From the NCBI RefSeq assembly GCF_017654315.1, contig NZ_CP072203.1, forward strand, positions 2,542,001 through 2,606,000: 64,000 bases of DNA, read 5' to 3'. This DNA is from Gordonia polyisoprenivorans. GTDB lineage: Bacteria > Actinomycetota > Actinomycetes > Mycobacteriales > Mycobacteriaceae. Of the stretch, positions 26,616-37,603 are shown one piece after another; the first letter of the stretch is position 1, and the number at the start of each line of letters is the position of its first letter. Both the position numbers and the translations under genes were made by a program. The notes below the pieces were generated by a model, which ran no database searches, had not been told where the DNA came from, and worked only from the letters and a program-made list of their open reading frames with translations.

Positions 26616-28133
26616 TCAGTGCGGAACCGAGATCAGCGGTGCGCGGTCGATGGCCCGCTTGAGGATCTTTCCGGTTGCCCCCTTGGGCAGTTCGTCGACG
26701 ACGTGCACGATGCGCGGCACCTTGTAGGCCGACAGGCGTTCTTTTGCCCACTCGCGCAACGTGTCCTGCTCGATCGTGGCACCCGGGCGCACCGCGACGA
26801 CGGCGACGATCTCCTCGCCGTAATGGTCATCGGGTATTCCGATGACGGCAACCTCGACGATGCCGGGGTGGGTGTAGAGGACCTCCTCGACCTCACGGGG
26901 ATACACGTTGTAGCCGCCACGGATGATGAGGTCCTTGGCGCGATCGACGATGCGGACGTCGCCGTCGGCGTCCATCGAGCCCAGATCGCCTGTGCGCAAC
27001 CATCCGTCGACGAGTTCGGCCGCGGTGGCGTCGGGTCGATTCCAGTAGCCGGTCATCACCGTCGGACCATTGATGAAGATCTCACCGACCTCGTCGGCGG
27101 GCAGGACGGTGCCGTCGGGGTCGCGGATCTCGATCCGGAATCCGGGCAGAGCCGTCCCCACGGTCCCCACCTTGGGCGGCCCGTCGAGATTGCGGAAGGT
27201 GGCGGTGCCCGCGGTCTCGGTGAGGCCGTAGCCCTCGAGGATGGAGCAGCCGAACCGCTCCTCGAAGACGCGGATCACTTCACCGGGAAGGGAGGCGCCG
27301 CCCGAGCAGGCCAGGCGCAGGTCGGCGAAATCGCTCGGGGTGTAACCACCGGTGACCTGCAGCATGGCGTTCCACATGGTGGGCACCCCGCACGCGATCG
27401 TGATGTGCTCGTCGCGCAGGCGATCCATGAACTCGGTCGGCGTGAAGGGGCTCATCAGCGACAACGTGCCCGCCCAGGTGAGTGCGCCGTGCATGACGAC
27501 CACCTGACCGAAACAGTGGAACAGAGGTAGCGCGGTGGCCCAGCGCTCGGTGTCGTGCAGGCGCAATGCGTCGCGGAACGCCTGTGGCGCGGCGTTGACG
27601 TTCGCGATGCTCAGCTGTGCGCCCTTGGGTTTGCCGGTGGTACCGGAGGTGTAGAGGATCACCGCCGTCTGGTGCTCGTCACGCTCGATATACGTTGTCA
27701 CACCGTCGATCTCGGGGGAGTCGTCCTCGAAGGGCCCGATCTCGGTGAAGGGCAGCCCGCGCAACTCGGCGACCGCACGGGCATTGGTCGCACAGTCCTG
27801 CCAGGCGACGATCATCATCGTGCCCGAATCGTCGACGACGTAATCGATCTCGGGAACCGTCGACATCACGTTCATGGTGATGACGGTGGCGCCGAGGGTG
27901 TGCAGTCCGTAGTAGACGATCGGGAACTCGGGGATGGTCGGCGCGATGAGCAGGACTCGATCTCCGGGGGCCACCCCGGCGGCGGCGAACCGGGCCGCGG
28001 CCCGGGCGATGCGGGCCCGGAGGTCGGCGTAGGTCAGCGCACGCGACCCGCTGCGCACCGCGACGCGATCGGGGTGGTGCTCGGCATTGTTCCACAGGGC
28101 GGCAACGGGATTGGCTGTGACAGCAGTGTTCAT
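26616..28133 (-). CDS. Acyl-CoA synthetase (AMP-forming), QsdC-like position
   Basis: A 505-residue ANL-superfamily ligase that activates a carboxylic acid to its CoA thioester through an acyl-adenylate. The P-loop Y-T-S-G-T-T-G-K-P-K-G, the G-Y-G-L-T-E-T motif, G-W-L-R-T-G-D-L-G and the hinge R-A-K-D-L-I-I-R-G-G-Y-N-V-Y-P are complete, and the C-terminal lysine motif G-A-T-G-K-I-L-K is present. It starts 10 bases after the lactonase gene, so one transcript is expected. In Rhodococcus the lactonase qsdA is followed by a fatty acyl-CoA ligase, qsdC; this gene has the same place. Confidence 0.9.
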   Translation of the reverse strand: MNTAVTANPVAALWNNAEHHPDRVAVRSGSRALTYADLRARIARAAARFAAAGVAPGDRVLLIAPTIPEFPIVYYGLHTLGATVITMNVMSTVPEIDYVVDDSGTMMIVAWQDCATNARAVAELRGLPFTEIGPFEDDSPEIDGVTTYIERDEHQTAVILYTSGTTGKPKGAQLSIANVNAAPQAFRDALRLHDTERWATALPLFHCFGQVVVMHGALTWAGTLSLMSPFTPTEFMDRLRDEHITIACGVPTMWNAMLQVTGGYTPSDFADLRLACSGGASLPGEVIRVFEERFGCSILEGYGLTETAGTATFRNLDGPPKVGTVGTALPGFRIEIRDPDGTVLPADEVGEIFINGPTVMTGYWNRPDATAAELVDGWLRTGDLGSMDADGDVRIVDRAKDLIIRGGYNVYPREVEEVLYTHPGIVEVAVIGIPDDHYGEEIVAVVAVRPGATIEQDTLREWAKERLSAYKVPRIVHVVDELPKGATGKILKRAIDRAPLISVPH

Positions 28134-28143
28134 GAGGAGGCTC

Positions 28144-29103
28144 TCACTCGAAGTAGCGGCGGGGGACCTCGACGAGCATCGTGGTGATCTGCTCGTCGGT
28201 GACTCCGCGTTCGCGCAGGGTCGGCAGGACGTCTTCGCTGATATGGCGGTAATTCCACTTGGGCACCGCCTGCTTCTTGGCCTCGGGATCGAACCAGTCG
28301 ATGAAGCATGCGGCGTCGTGGGCGAGCCCGATGCGGTCGGCGTATCCGCGTTTGCACAGTTCGACGATGGTGTTGATGCGATCGTCGAAGGGCAACAAGA
28401 CGTCGAGCCCGAACCGATCCATGCCGAGGATCGACCCGGCGTCGGCGATCTTCATCAGGTAGTCGAGGTCGGTGCTGTCTCCGGAGTGTCCGATGACGAC
28501 CTTGCTCAGATCGGCACCCTCCTCGGCGAGCACACGCTGGGCGACGAGCCCGGATTCGGTGTGCGGATTGGTGTGCACGGTGATGGGCGCGCCGGTGGCG
28601 ACACTGGCCTGTCCGACCGCGCGCATCACCCGCTCGACGCCCGGTGTCAGTCCCTGTTCCTCGATGGCGCACTTCAGGAACGCCGCCCGGACGCCGGTGT
28701 CGGCGATGCCCTCGGTGAGGTCGCGCACGAAATAGGTGACGAGCGGTTCGTCGACGTCGAAAAGCAGGCCCGGGCCGGTGTAGTGGAACTGGAAAGGGAT
28801 CTCGTTGTAGGTGTAGAGCCCGGTCGCCACGACGATGTTGAGGTCGACCTGCTCGGCGATCTTCTGGATGCGGGGGATGTACCGACCGAGACCGAGGACC
28901 GTCGGGTCGAAGATGGTGTCGATGCCCAGGGACTTGAGTTCGTTGAGGTCGCGGACGGCCTCGGCGATCTTGCGCTCTTCGTCCCAATCGTCCTGATAAT
29001 TGATCCGATATTCCTCGCCGACGACGAAGACGTGTTCGTGGATCAGGGTGCGACCGAGTTCGTCCGAGGAGATCGGACCGGTGACGGTGGTGACGGTGGA
29101 CAT
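28144..29103 (-). CDS. qsdA: Phosphotriesterase-family lactonase, QsdA-like
   Basis: A 319-residue amidohydrolase-superfamily enzyme of the PTE-like lactonase group, which hydrolyses gamma-lactones and N-acyl-homoserine lactones. All metal ligands are visible: H22-E-H24, the carbamylated Lys144 in A-F-L-K, His177 in T-V-H-T, His206 in I-G-H-S-G-D, and Asp263 in A-H-D-A-A. Y-T-Y-N near residue 97 lies on the substrate side. GAAGGGA precedes the ATG by five bases. Opening a gamma-lactone gives a 4-hydroxy acid, which the downstream ligase could activate. Recognition of QsdA rests on family features and on memory of the rhodococcal protein; phosphotriesterase activity is less likely. Confidence 0.85.
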   Translation of the reverse strand: MSTVTTVTGPISSDELGRTLIHEHVFVVGEEYRINYQDDWDEERKIAEAVRDLNELKSLGIDTIFDPTVLGLGRYIPRIQKIAEQVDLNIVVATGLYTYNEIPFQFHYTGPGLLFDVDEPLVTYFVRDLTEGIADTGVRAAFLKCAIEEQGLTPGVERVMRAVGQASVATGAPITVHTNPHTESGLVAQRVLAEEGADLSKVVIGHSGDSTDLDYLMKIADAGSILGMDRFGLDVLLPFDDRINTIVELCKRGYADRIGLAHDAACFIDWFDPEAKKQAVPKWNYRHISEDVLPTLRERGVTDEQITTMLVEVPRRYFE

Positions 29104-29163
29104 GCGCTTCCCTTCGATGCGAGCGAAATCCGGTGATGCGCTGTGGTCTGCATCACTGCATGG

Positions 29164-29193
29164 ACCCTAGTTGAGGGTGAGTTCAGATTCAAG
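29164..29193 (-). promoter_or_regulatory. Promoter/operator of the lactonase operon
   Basis: On the minus strand TTGAAT (29192-29187), a 17-base spacer and TAGGGT (29169-29164) form a sigma-70-type promoter. CTTGAA at one end and CTCAAC at the other give an imperfect inverted repeat that aligns with the SDR-operon element at 20 of 30 positions, including -35, -10 and the TGAA inside the spacer. Confidence 0.6.
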
Positions 29194-29288
29194 GAGGGGG
29201 TGGTGATCGGATCCATGCCGCACCGTGACCATCGCGAGACTCATCGCCTCTTGCCTTTTGCCAGACTGGTGTGGTGCAGAAGTTACTG

Positions 29289-30287
29289 ATGAGGCGAATG
29301 AGGTTGTTGGGACTGATGGTGATTGCGGTGCTGGCCGCTTTCGCCGGTGGTGCCGGCATCGCGACTGCCGCCCCATCCACCACGCCGACGACCCCGACCA
29401 CACCGGCCACTCCAGGTGCGACGCTGCCCGGCGGCATCAGCATCCCGCAGACCGGTATCCCCGAACTCGACAAGGTCCTCGACACACTCTCGGGGGCCGG
29501 CTCGTCCGGCGGTGGGACGCAGTCGAGTCAGACGAGTCAGCTGATCGTGGTGACCGCGCCCAAGGCCAGCGACCAGAAGGCGACGCTCACGGCGTTCGAA
29601 CGCGACTCCACCAGTGGTAGCTGGAAGCCGGTGTTCGGGCCGACCCAGGCATTCCTCGGCGAAGTGGGTATGGGTGAGCCCGCCGACAACGTCTACCGCA
29701 CCCCGCAGGGCACCTTCGCCCTCGACCAGGCCTTCGGGCGGCTGGCCAATCCCGGCACCAAGATGCCGTACTTCCAGGTGACACAGCAGGATTGGTGGGA
29801 CTCCGACATGAAGTCGCCCACCTACAACACGCACGTGCACCAGGCGCAGAGCCCCGGCGGGGACAGTGAGAACCTCTACGACGCCGGACCTGCTTACGAC
29901 TACGCGGTGAACATCGCGTCCAATCCGCAGCGCATCCCCGGCAAGGCGTCGGCGATCTTCCTGCATGCCAGCACCGGCGAGCCGACGATGGGTTGTGTGG
30001 CGATCGACAAGGATGTGCTGCGCAACATCTTGACCTGGCTCGATCCGGCCAAGAGCCCGAAGATCACCATCGGCGTCAATCAGGCTGCGCCGACGGGTAG
30101 TGCGCCGGCGCTGACGACACCGCAGTCGACCACACCGCAATCAACGCCCCAGTCGGGCGCCCCACAGTCGGGCACCACGACGACCACGCCGGGTGCCACG
30201 AGTGGACTCCTCGACGACAATGCCCTGACCCAGTTGCTCAACCAACTGGTCGGCATCCTGCCGTCCATGCTGGGAGTCGGTGGCTGA
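29289..30287 (+). CDS. Exported L,D-transpeptidase-family (YkuD) protein
   Basis: A 332-residue protein with a signal peptide (hydrophobic helix ending I-A-T-A-A-P) followed by a Thr/Pro-rich stretch. The YkuD catalytic signature is H-A-S-T-G-E-P-T-M-G-C-V-A-I-D (His, Ser, Gly, nucleophilic Cys), preceded by T-P-Q-G-T-F. Such enzymes form 3-3 cross-links in peptidoglycan or attach proteins to it. The C terminus is a low-complexity Thr/Pro/Gln/Ser tail (T-T-P-Q-S repeats) ending in a hydrophobic segment. ATG at 29289 is taken; 29298 or a GTG at 29271 are possible. It is divergent from the lactonase operon and probably unrelated to it. Confidence 0.78.
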   Translation: MRRMRLLGLMVIAVLAAFAGGAGIATAAPSTTPTTPTTPATPGATLPGGISIPQTGIPELDKVLDTLSGAGSSGGGTQSSQTSQLIVVTAPKASDQKATLTAFERDSTSGSWKPVFGPTQAFLGEVGMGEPADNVYRTPQGTFALDQAFGRLANPGTKMPYFQVTQQDWWDSDMKSPTYNTHVHQAQSPGGDSENLYDAGPAYDYAVNIASNPQRIPGKASAIFLHASTGEPTMGCVAIDKDVLRNILTWLDPAKSPKITIGVNQAAPTGSAPALTTPQSTTPQSTPQSGAPQSGTTTTTPGATSGLLDDNALTQLLNQLVGILPSMLGVGG

Positions 30288-30314
30288 CAACCATATCCGT
30301 GAGGTGACGAGGCG

Positions 30315-30345
30315 ACGCCGTCGATCCGTGTGGGATCGGCGGCGT
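30315..30345. terminator. Bidirectional terminator between the transpeptidase gene and fumC
   Basis: ACGCCGTCGATCC (30315-30327) pairs with GGATCGGCGGCGT (30333-30345) over 13 positions with one G-U, around the loop GTGTG. Confidence 0.65.
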
Positions 30346-30406
30346 AGCCGTGTCGGTGGTCGGGGTGCAGCGTCCGGGATCTTCGTGGCGGGTCGGGATT
30401 CGCCGA

Positions 30407-31807
<1,401 letters not shown>

Positions 31808-31908
31808 GGTGCTGCGTCCTCCGATGGTCGACGGCGAGTTAGGACTACCTCAATTCACGCTACTCGTGGCCGTCGGAGCCCGGCGGGCAGGCCCGTCGAC
31901 AGCTCTGT

Positions 31909-31949
31909 GCCGTAGATCGGTGTCACAGGTGGTGGCATCGATCTACGGC
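31909..31949 (-). terminator. Terminator after the class I fumarase
   Basis: GCCGTAGATCG (31909-31919) and CGATCTACGGC (31939-31949) pair perfectly over 11 bases with a 19-base loop, just beyond the stop of the minus-strand gene. It separates its transcript from fumC. Confidence 0.55.
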
Positions 31950-31959
31950 GTGAGCCCGC

Positions 31960-33660
<1,701 letters not shown>

Positions 33661-33682
33661 GCGGAAATCCTAGCGTGGCACC

Positions 33683-34546
33683 TCAGAGCCCGAGTAGGGA
33701 GCGGAATGCCTGCGCGGCCGCCGACGGATCGCGACGCGAGACGACCCCGAGACTCGAGCGGGCTGCTGCGTCGGCCAGGGGCACCGCCACGATGCCGTCG
33801 AAGCCGGCCGCGGTGTTCTCGCTGAGTGCGCCGACGCCGATGCCGCGCCGGGCCAGCAGGCTCACCTGGGCGGGCGTGGTCACCTCCCAGCGTGGGGTTG
33901 CGGTCATCCCGATACGAGCAGCTGCGGCATCGAGTGCGGCGCGTGCCCCGGTACCGACCGGCAAGGAGATCAGATCGGCGGTCAACAGGTGCGCGGTGTC
34001 CAGGGTCGTCGACGACGCCCACGGATGATCGGGGGCGAGGACCGCGCACAATGCGTCCTCGACGATGACGCGGGTGAGCAGGTCGGCCGGGGCCTCGCCC
34101 GCCCATCCGGCGACGGCGACGTCGAGCCCGCCGTCACGCACCGCGCGTATCAGGTCGTCGGAGAGACCCTCGATCAGCCGGACGTCGATCCCCGGGTGAC
34201 TGTCGTGCATCACCGCCAGGGCGTCGACGAGCGGATCCCAGGTCAGTCCGGTGACGGCTCCGACACGCAGCGATCCGGTCATCACACCGCGGATCGCGTT
34301 GGCCGTGTCGGTGACGGCGTCGATGCCGCTCAGGGCCTGGCGGATCACCGGAAGCAGCGTGCGGCCCTCCGCGGTGAGCGACACCCGCCGCGATGTGCGA
34401 TCGAAGAGTGTCACGCCCAGTTCGCGTTCGAGCTTCGCGATCTGGGTGGACACCCCAGACTGGCTGACACGCACGGTCTGCGCGCCGGCGGTGAACGTGC
34501 CGGCGTCGACGACAGCGGTCACGTATCGCAGCTGGTGCAGTTCCAT
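33683..34546 (-). CDS. LysR-family transcriptional regulator
   Basis: A 287-residue LTTR. The HTH is at residues 1-60 (M-E-L-H-Q-L-R-Y-V-T-A-V start; V-S-Q-S-G-V-S-T-Q-I-A-K-L-E recognition region), followed by the two-lobe effector domain. It is divergent from a SnoaL-like gene and directly upstream of the class I fumarase gene on the same strand, so it could control either. A symmetric GATAG-N3-CTATC site lies in the divergent gap. Confidence 0.88.
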   Translation of the reverse strand: MELHQLRYVTAVVDAGTFTAGAQTVRVSQSGVSTQIAKLERELGVTLFDRTSRRVSLTAEGRTLLPVIRQALSGIDAVTDTANAIRGVMTGSLRVGAVTGLTWDPLVDALAVMHDSHPGIDVRLIEGLSDDLIRAVRDGGLDVAVAGWAGEAPADLLTRVIVEDALCAVLAPDHPWASSTTLDTAHLLTADLISLPVGTGARAALDAAAARIGMTATPRWEVTTPAQVSLLARRGIGVGALSENTAAGFDGIVAVPLADAAARSSLGVVSRRDPSAAAQAFRSLLGL

Positions 34547-34556
34547 TGCTGAAAAT

Positions 34557-34569
34557 GATAGATGCTATC
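34557..34569. promoter_or_regulatory. LysR-type operator candidate
   Basis: GATAG-ATG-CTATC, a perfect 5+3+5 inverted repeat, begins 11 bases upstream of the lysR start and 48 bases before the divergent gene, the normal place for LTTR autoregulation. Confidence 0.5.
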
Positions 34570-34616
34570 CGAAAGATCTGTTGGACGGATGGGCTCTCGG
34601 ACTCCACCATGGAGTC

Positions 34617-34985
34617 ATGACTGAGATGATCTCCACCACCGAGACCAGCCGTACCGTCGCCGAGACCTACTTCGATGCTTGGCGCACAAGAGATTTCGAT
34701 CGGCTGCGGTCGGTGCTCGCCCCCGACGTGAGCTTCGTCGGCGTCATGGGGGTCGCCGACGGCGCCGACGCCTGCCTCGCCGGACTGCAGGGCATGGCCG
34801 AATCGATCATGGATGACCTTGTCCTGCACGCCCGAGTGGCCGACGGCGACGACGTCATCACCTGGTTCGACCTGATGACCAAGGACGGCGCCACGTTGCC
34901 GACCGCCAACTGGAGCCACGTCGAGGACGGCCTGATCACCCGCATCCGGGTCACCTTCGATCCTCGGCCACTCGGAAACGGTTGA
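34617..34985 (+). CDS. SnoaL/NTF2-like small protein
   Basis: A 122-residue NTF2-fold protein. A-E-T-Y-F-D-A-W-R-T-R-D-F-D-R-L-R-S-V-L-A-P-D-V is the typical SnoaL-like N-terminal helix pair, and D-V-I-T-W-F-D-L-M and A-N-W-S-H-V-E-D-G-L-I-T-R are the later strands. Members include isomerases, hydrolases and binding proteins; no catalytic assignment is possible. The divergent LysR gene is the likely regulator. Confidence 0.75.
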   Translation: MTEMISTTETSRTVAETYFDAWRTRDFDRLRSVLAPDVSFVGVMGVADGADACLAGLQGMAESIMDDLVLHARVADGDDVITWFDLMTKDGATLPTANWSHVEDGLITRIRVTFDPRPLGNG

Positions 34986-35000
34986 GCCACAGGGGTAGTG

Positions 35001-35030
35001 GCGCACCGGCCTGAACTCGAGCCGGTGCGC
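35001..35030. terminator. Bidirectional terminator before glpX
   Basis: GCGCACCGGC and GCCGGTGCGC pair perfectly over 10 bases with a 10-base loop, in the 45-base gap between convergent genes, directly against the glpX stop. Confidence 0.75.
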
Positions 35031-36026
35031 TCAGATGCTCAGGCGCGCGTACTCGCGGAGCTTGGCCGTCTTGTGGACGGCCTCGATCCGGCGAATGGTG
35101 CCCGACTTGGAGCGCATGACCAGCGAACGTGTGGTGGCGCCGCCGGGTCGGTAGGTGACGCCGCGCAGCATGTCGCCGTTGGTGACCCCAGTTGCGCAGA
35201 AGAACGAGTTCTCACCGCTGACCAGGTCGTTGGTGCCGAGCACACGGTCGAGATCGTGGCCGGCGTCGAGTGCCTTCTTGCGCTCTTCCTCGTTGCGCGG
35301 CCAGAGCTTGCCCTGGATCTCGCCACCCATGCACTTCATCGCGACAGCGGTGATGATGCCCTCGGGGGTACCGCCGACACCCATCAGCATGTCGACGGTG
35401 CTGTAGTCGCCCGCAGCCGCGATCGACCCCGCGACGTCGCCGTCGGAGATGAGGCGGATCTTGGCGCCGGCCTGCCGGATCTCGCCGATCAGATCGGCGT
35501 GGCGAGGCCGGTCGAGGACGACGACCGTCAGGTCGGCGACGTCGATGCCCTTGGCCTTGGCGACCGAGTTGATGTTCCACTCCACCGACTCGTCGATGTT
35601 GATGGCGCCCTTGGCCTCCGGGCCCACGGCGATCTTGTCCATGTAGAACACCGCCGACGGGTCGTACATGGTGCCGCGCTCGGACACCGCGATCACCGCG
35701 ATCGAGTTCGGGCGGCCCTCGGCCATCAGGGTGGTCCCGTCGATGGGATCGACCGCGACGTCACAGTCGGGTCCGCTGCCGTCGCCGACCTCTTCGCCGT
35801 TGAACAGCATCGGGGCTTCGTCCTTCTCGCCCTCACCGATCACCACGACGCCGCGCATCGATACCGTCGAGAGCAGCTCACGCATCGCGTCGACGGCGGC
35901 ACCGTCGCCACCCTTCTTGTCGCCACGCCCCACCCAGCGTCCGGCGGCCAACGCGGCGGCCTCGGTGACTCGCACCAACTCCATCGCGAGGTTGCGGTCA
36001 GGGGCCTGGGGGGTGGCTTCGGTCAT
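35031..36026 (-). CDS. glpX: Fructose-1,6-bisphosphatase class II
   Basis: Gluconeogenic phosphatase, 331 residues from the ATG at 36026, which has GAGGAG eight bases upstream; an in-frame ATG at 36068 lacks one. Metal-site motifs [11 protein letters not shown] and D-P-I-D-G-T-T-L are intact, as are G-D-V-A-G-S-I and G-G-T-P-E-G. Synteny with fumC and the DUF4245 gene matches Rv1099c, the main FBPase of mycobacteria. Confidence 0.95.
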   Translation of the reverse strand: MTEATPQAPDRNLAMELVRVTEAAALAAGRWVGRGDKKGGDGAAVDAMRELLSTVSMRGVVVIGEGEKDEAPMLFNGEEVGDGSGPDCDVAVDPIDGTTLMAEGRPNSIAVIAVSERGTMYDPSAVFYMDKIAVGPEAKGAINIDESVEWNINSVAKAKGIDVADLTVVVLDRPRHADLIGEIRQAGAKIRLISDGDVAGSIAAAGDYSTVDMLMGVGGTPEGIITAVAMKCMGGEIQGKLWPRNEEERKKALDAGHDLDRVLGTNDLVSGENSFFCATGVTNGDMLRGVTYRPGGATTRSLVMRSKSGTIRRIEAVHKTAKLREYARLSI

Positions 36027-36194
36027 GTCTTGGACTCCTCGGCGTGCGGCGGTGCAACTGGCCTCCATCCTCGCATGTCACCCCGATGCGCTGGTCACCG
36101 CCCGGCGTGACCCATCCGGGCGGTTGCGTTCAGCCGGTAAACGGCGGATGGGCGATTTGCCGAACGGCGTGTGTCGGCTGGAATACTGAGCCCC

Positions 36195-36767
36195 ATGGCC
36201 CAGAAACCGCGCCATCTCGTCAACGGCAAGGACATGATCTGGTCGATCATTCCGCTGTTGGCGATCTGCGCGCTCGTCGCGATCGCCTCGGGGAACTGCT
36301 CGGTGGGGCTCACCGGAAGTGCCTCCGACGACCGGCGCAGCCCGTTCGACGTACAGGGCGCACTGCTCTCGGACTCGCAGACGCTGCCCTTCCCGATCCG
36401 CAAGCCGCCGGACCCCGCCGGCTGGAAACCGAGTTCGGGCAGCCGCGAGAACGTGGCCGGGCATGTGGTCAGCAACGTCGGCTGGATCACCAACAGCGGT
36501 AGCTACGTGCAGCTGACCCAGACCGACGCGTCCGAGGACGAACTCGTCGACCATCTCGCCGATGGTTCGACCGTGGCCTCGGGGACCGGCACCCGCGAGA
36601 TCGGTGGGCAGCGCTGGGTGACCTACAGCACCCACGACGGCAACAAATTCTGGATCACCGACCTCGGTTCGGTACGAATCGCGGTCATGTCCACCGGCTC
36701 CGACAGCGGGATGGCCACGATGGCCGAATCGGTGATCGAGCAGCAGCCGCTGCCGGGTAGGGGTTGA
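36195..36767 (+). CDS. DUF4245 membrane-anchored protein (Rv1100-like)
   Basis: A 190-residue protein with one N-terminal membrane helix (about residues 17-38, M-I-W-S-I-I-P-L-L-A-I-C) and an extracytoplasmic domain with W-K-P-S-S-G-S and V-G-W-I-T-N-S. DUF4245 has no known function. GAATACT ends seven bases before the ATG, suggesting a leaderless transcript. It is divergent from glpX, as in M. tuberculosis. Confidence 0.82.
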   Translation: MAQKPRHLVNGKDMIWSIIPLLAICALVAIASGNCSVGLTGSASDDRRSPFDVQGALLSDSQTLPFPIRKPPDPAGWKPSSGSRENVAGHVVSNVGWITNSGSYVQLTQTDASEDELVDHLADGSTVASGTGTREIGGQRWVTYSTHDGNKFWITDLGSVRIAVMSTGSDSGMATMAESVIEQQPLPGRG

Positions 36768-36781
36768 CGCGTACCGCGTCA
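36765..36781. terminator. Hairpin carrying both convergent stop codons
   Basis: TGACGCG-TAC-CGCGTCA is a perfect 7-base-pair hairpin with a 3-base loop. Its left end TGA stops the DUF4245 gene and its right end TCA stops the GNAT gene on the other strand. Confidence 0.55.
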
Positions 36782-37261
36782 GCTATGGCGAACCATCAGA
36801 TCGTTGTCAGTGCTGAATCCACAACGTGCGTATAGCGGAACGGATTTCGAAGTCGGGGACAGAACGACCTTGGTGTAGCCTCGCGCGTCGGCGAATCCGA
36901 GTACCGCTTCGATGAGGTCGTGGCCGATGCCGCGGCCTCGATGTTCGGCAGCGACGTAGAGATGCCCGAGATATCCCCACGATCCCGCGGCGACAGACCT
37001 GGGACTGGGCATGCGCGTGTATTCGGTCAGACAGACCATGCCCACCGCGGCCGACGTTGTGCGATCCGCTGCCACGACCTCCATAACGGCGGTCCACACC
37101 GACCGGTGCGAGGCAGTCATCCAGCGCTCAACCTCCGTGACGAACTCGGCATCGGCCGACCACTCCGGTATCTCCGGCGCGGTTTCCCGCGCCCAGGCCC
37201 ATCGCAGCATGGCCACGTCGGTAGGACTGGTGCACTCGGAGATCATCGTCGTTTCGGCCAC
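36779..37261 (-). CDS. GNAT-family N-acetyltransferase
   Basis: A 160-residue acetyl-CoA-dependent acyltransferase. The acetyl-CoA loop is A-A-E-H-R-G-R-G-I-G-H-D-L (R-x-x-G-x-G), and the C-terminal strand V-P-L-Y-A-R-C-G-F-S is standard. GTG start with GAGGAG five bases upstream. The acceptor is unknown. Confidence 0.85.
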   Translation of the reverse strand: MAETTMISECTSPTDVAMLRWAWARETAPEIPEWSADAEFVTEVERWMTASHRSVWTAVMEVVAADRTTSAAVGMVCLTEYTRMPSPRSVAAGSWGYLGHLYVAAEHRGRGIGHDLIEAVLGFADARGYTKVVLSPTSKSVPLYARCGFSTDNDLMVRHS

Positions 37262-37291
37262 TGTGCTCCTCGTCCTCTTCTGACTTCACGC

Positions 37292-37603
37292 TCAGTCGTC
37301 GAACTCGTCGTCATCCTCCGTGTCGTCCTCGTGATCGAGGTCCTCACCGTCGTTGAGCACCGCCTCGATGCGTTCGCGTGCGCCGGCGAGGTGGGCCTCG
37401 CAGCGATCGGCGAGCGCCTCGCCGCGTTCCCACAGCGCGAGCGACGCGTCGAGGTCGAGGCCTCCGCGCTCGAGGGTCGCGACCACCTCGGCGAGTTCGT
37501 CGCGGGCTTGTTCGTATCCGAGTTCGCCGACCGGGGTACGTTCGTCGTCGGAGGTGTCGGCCTTCTGTGAAGCCGACTTCTTTGCTGCCCGTTGGGGACT
37601 CAC
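37292..37603 (-). CDS. xseB: Exodeoxyribonuclease VII small subunit
   Basis: A 103-residue partner of XseA. The conserved helix pair [21 protein letters not shown] and [12 protein letters not shown] is followed by an acidic Asp/Glu tail. It starts from a GTG that overlaps the xseA stop (GTGA). A basic Lys/Ser-rich N terminus of 20 residues precedes the domain. Confidence 0.93.
   Translation of the reverse strand: MSPQRAAKKSASQKADTSDDERTPVGELGYEQARDELAEVVATLERGGLDLDASLALWERGEALADRCEAHLAGARERIEAVLNDGEDLDHEDDTEDDDEFDD

Noticed and set aside
31838-31852. IdeR/DtxR-like sequence (TTAGGACTACCTCAA) upstream of fumC
   Set aside because: It is too short and its arms match poorly for a 19-base iron box; not enough to claim iron regulation.
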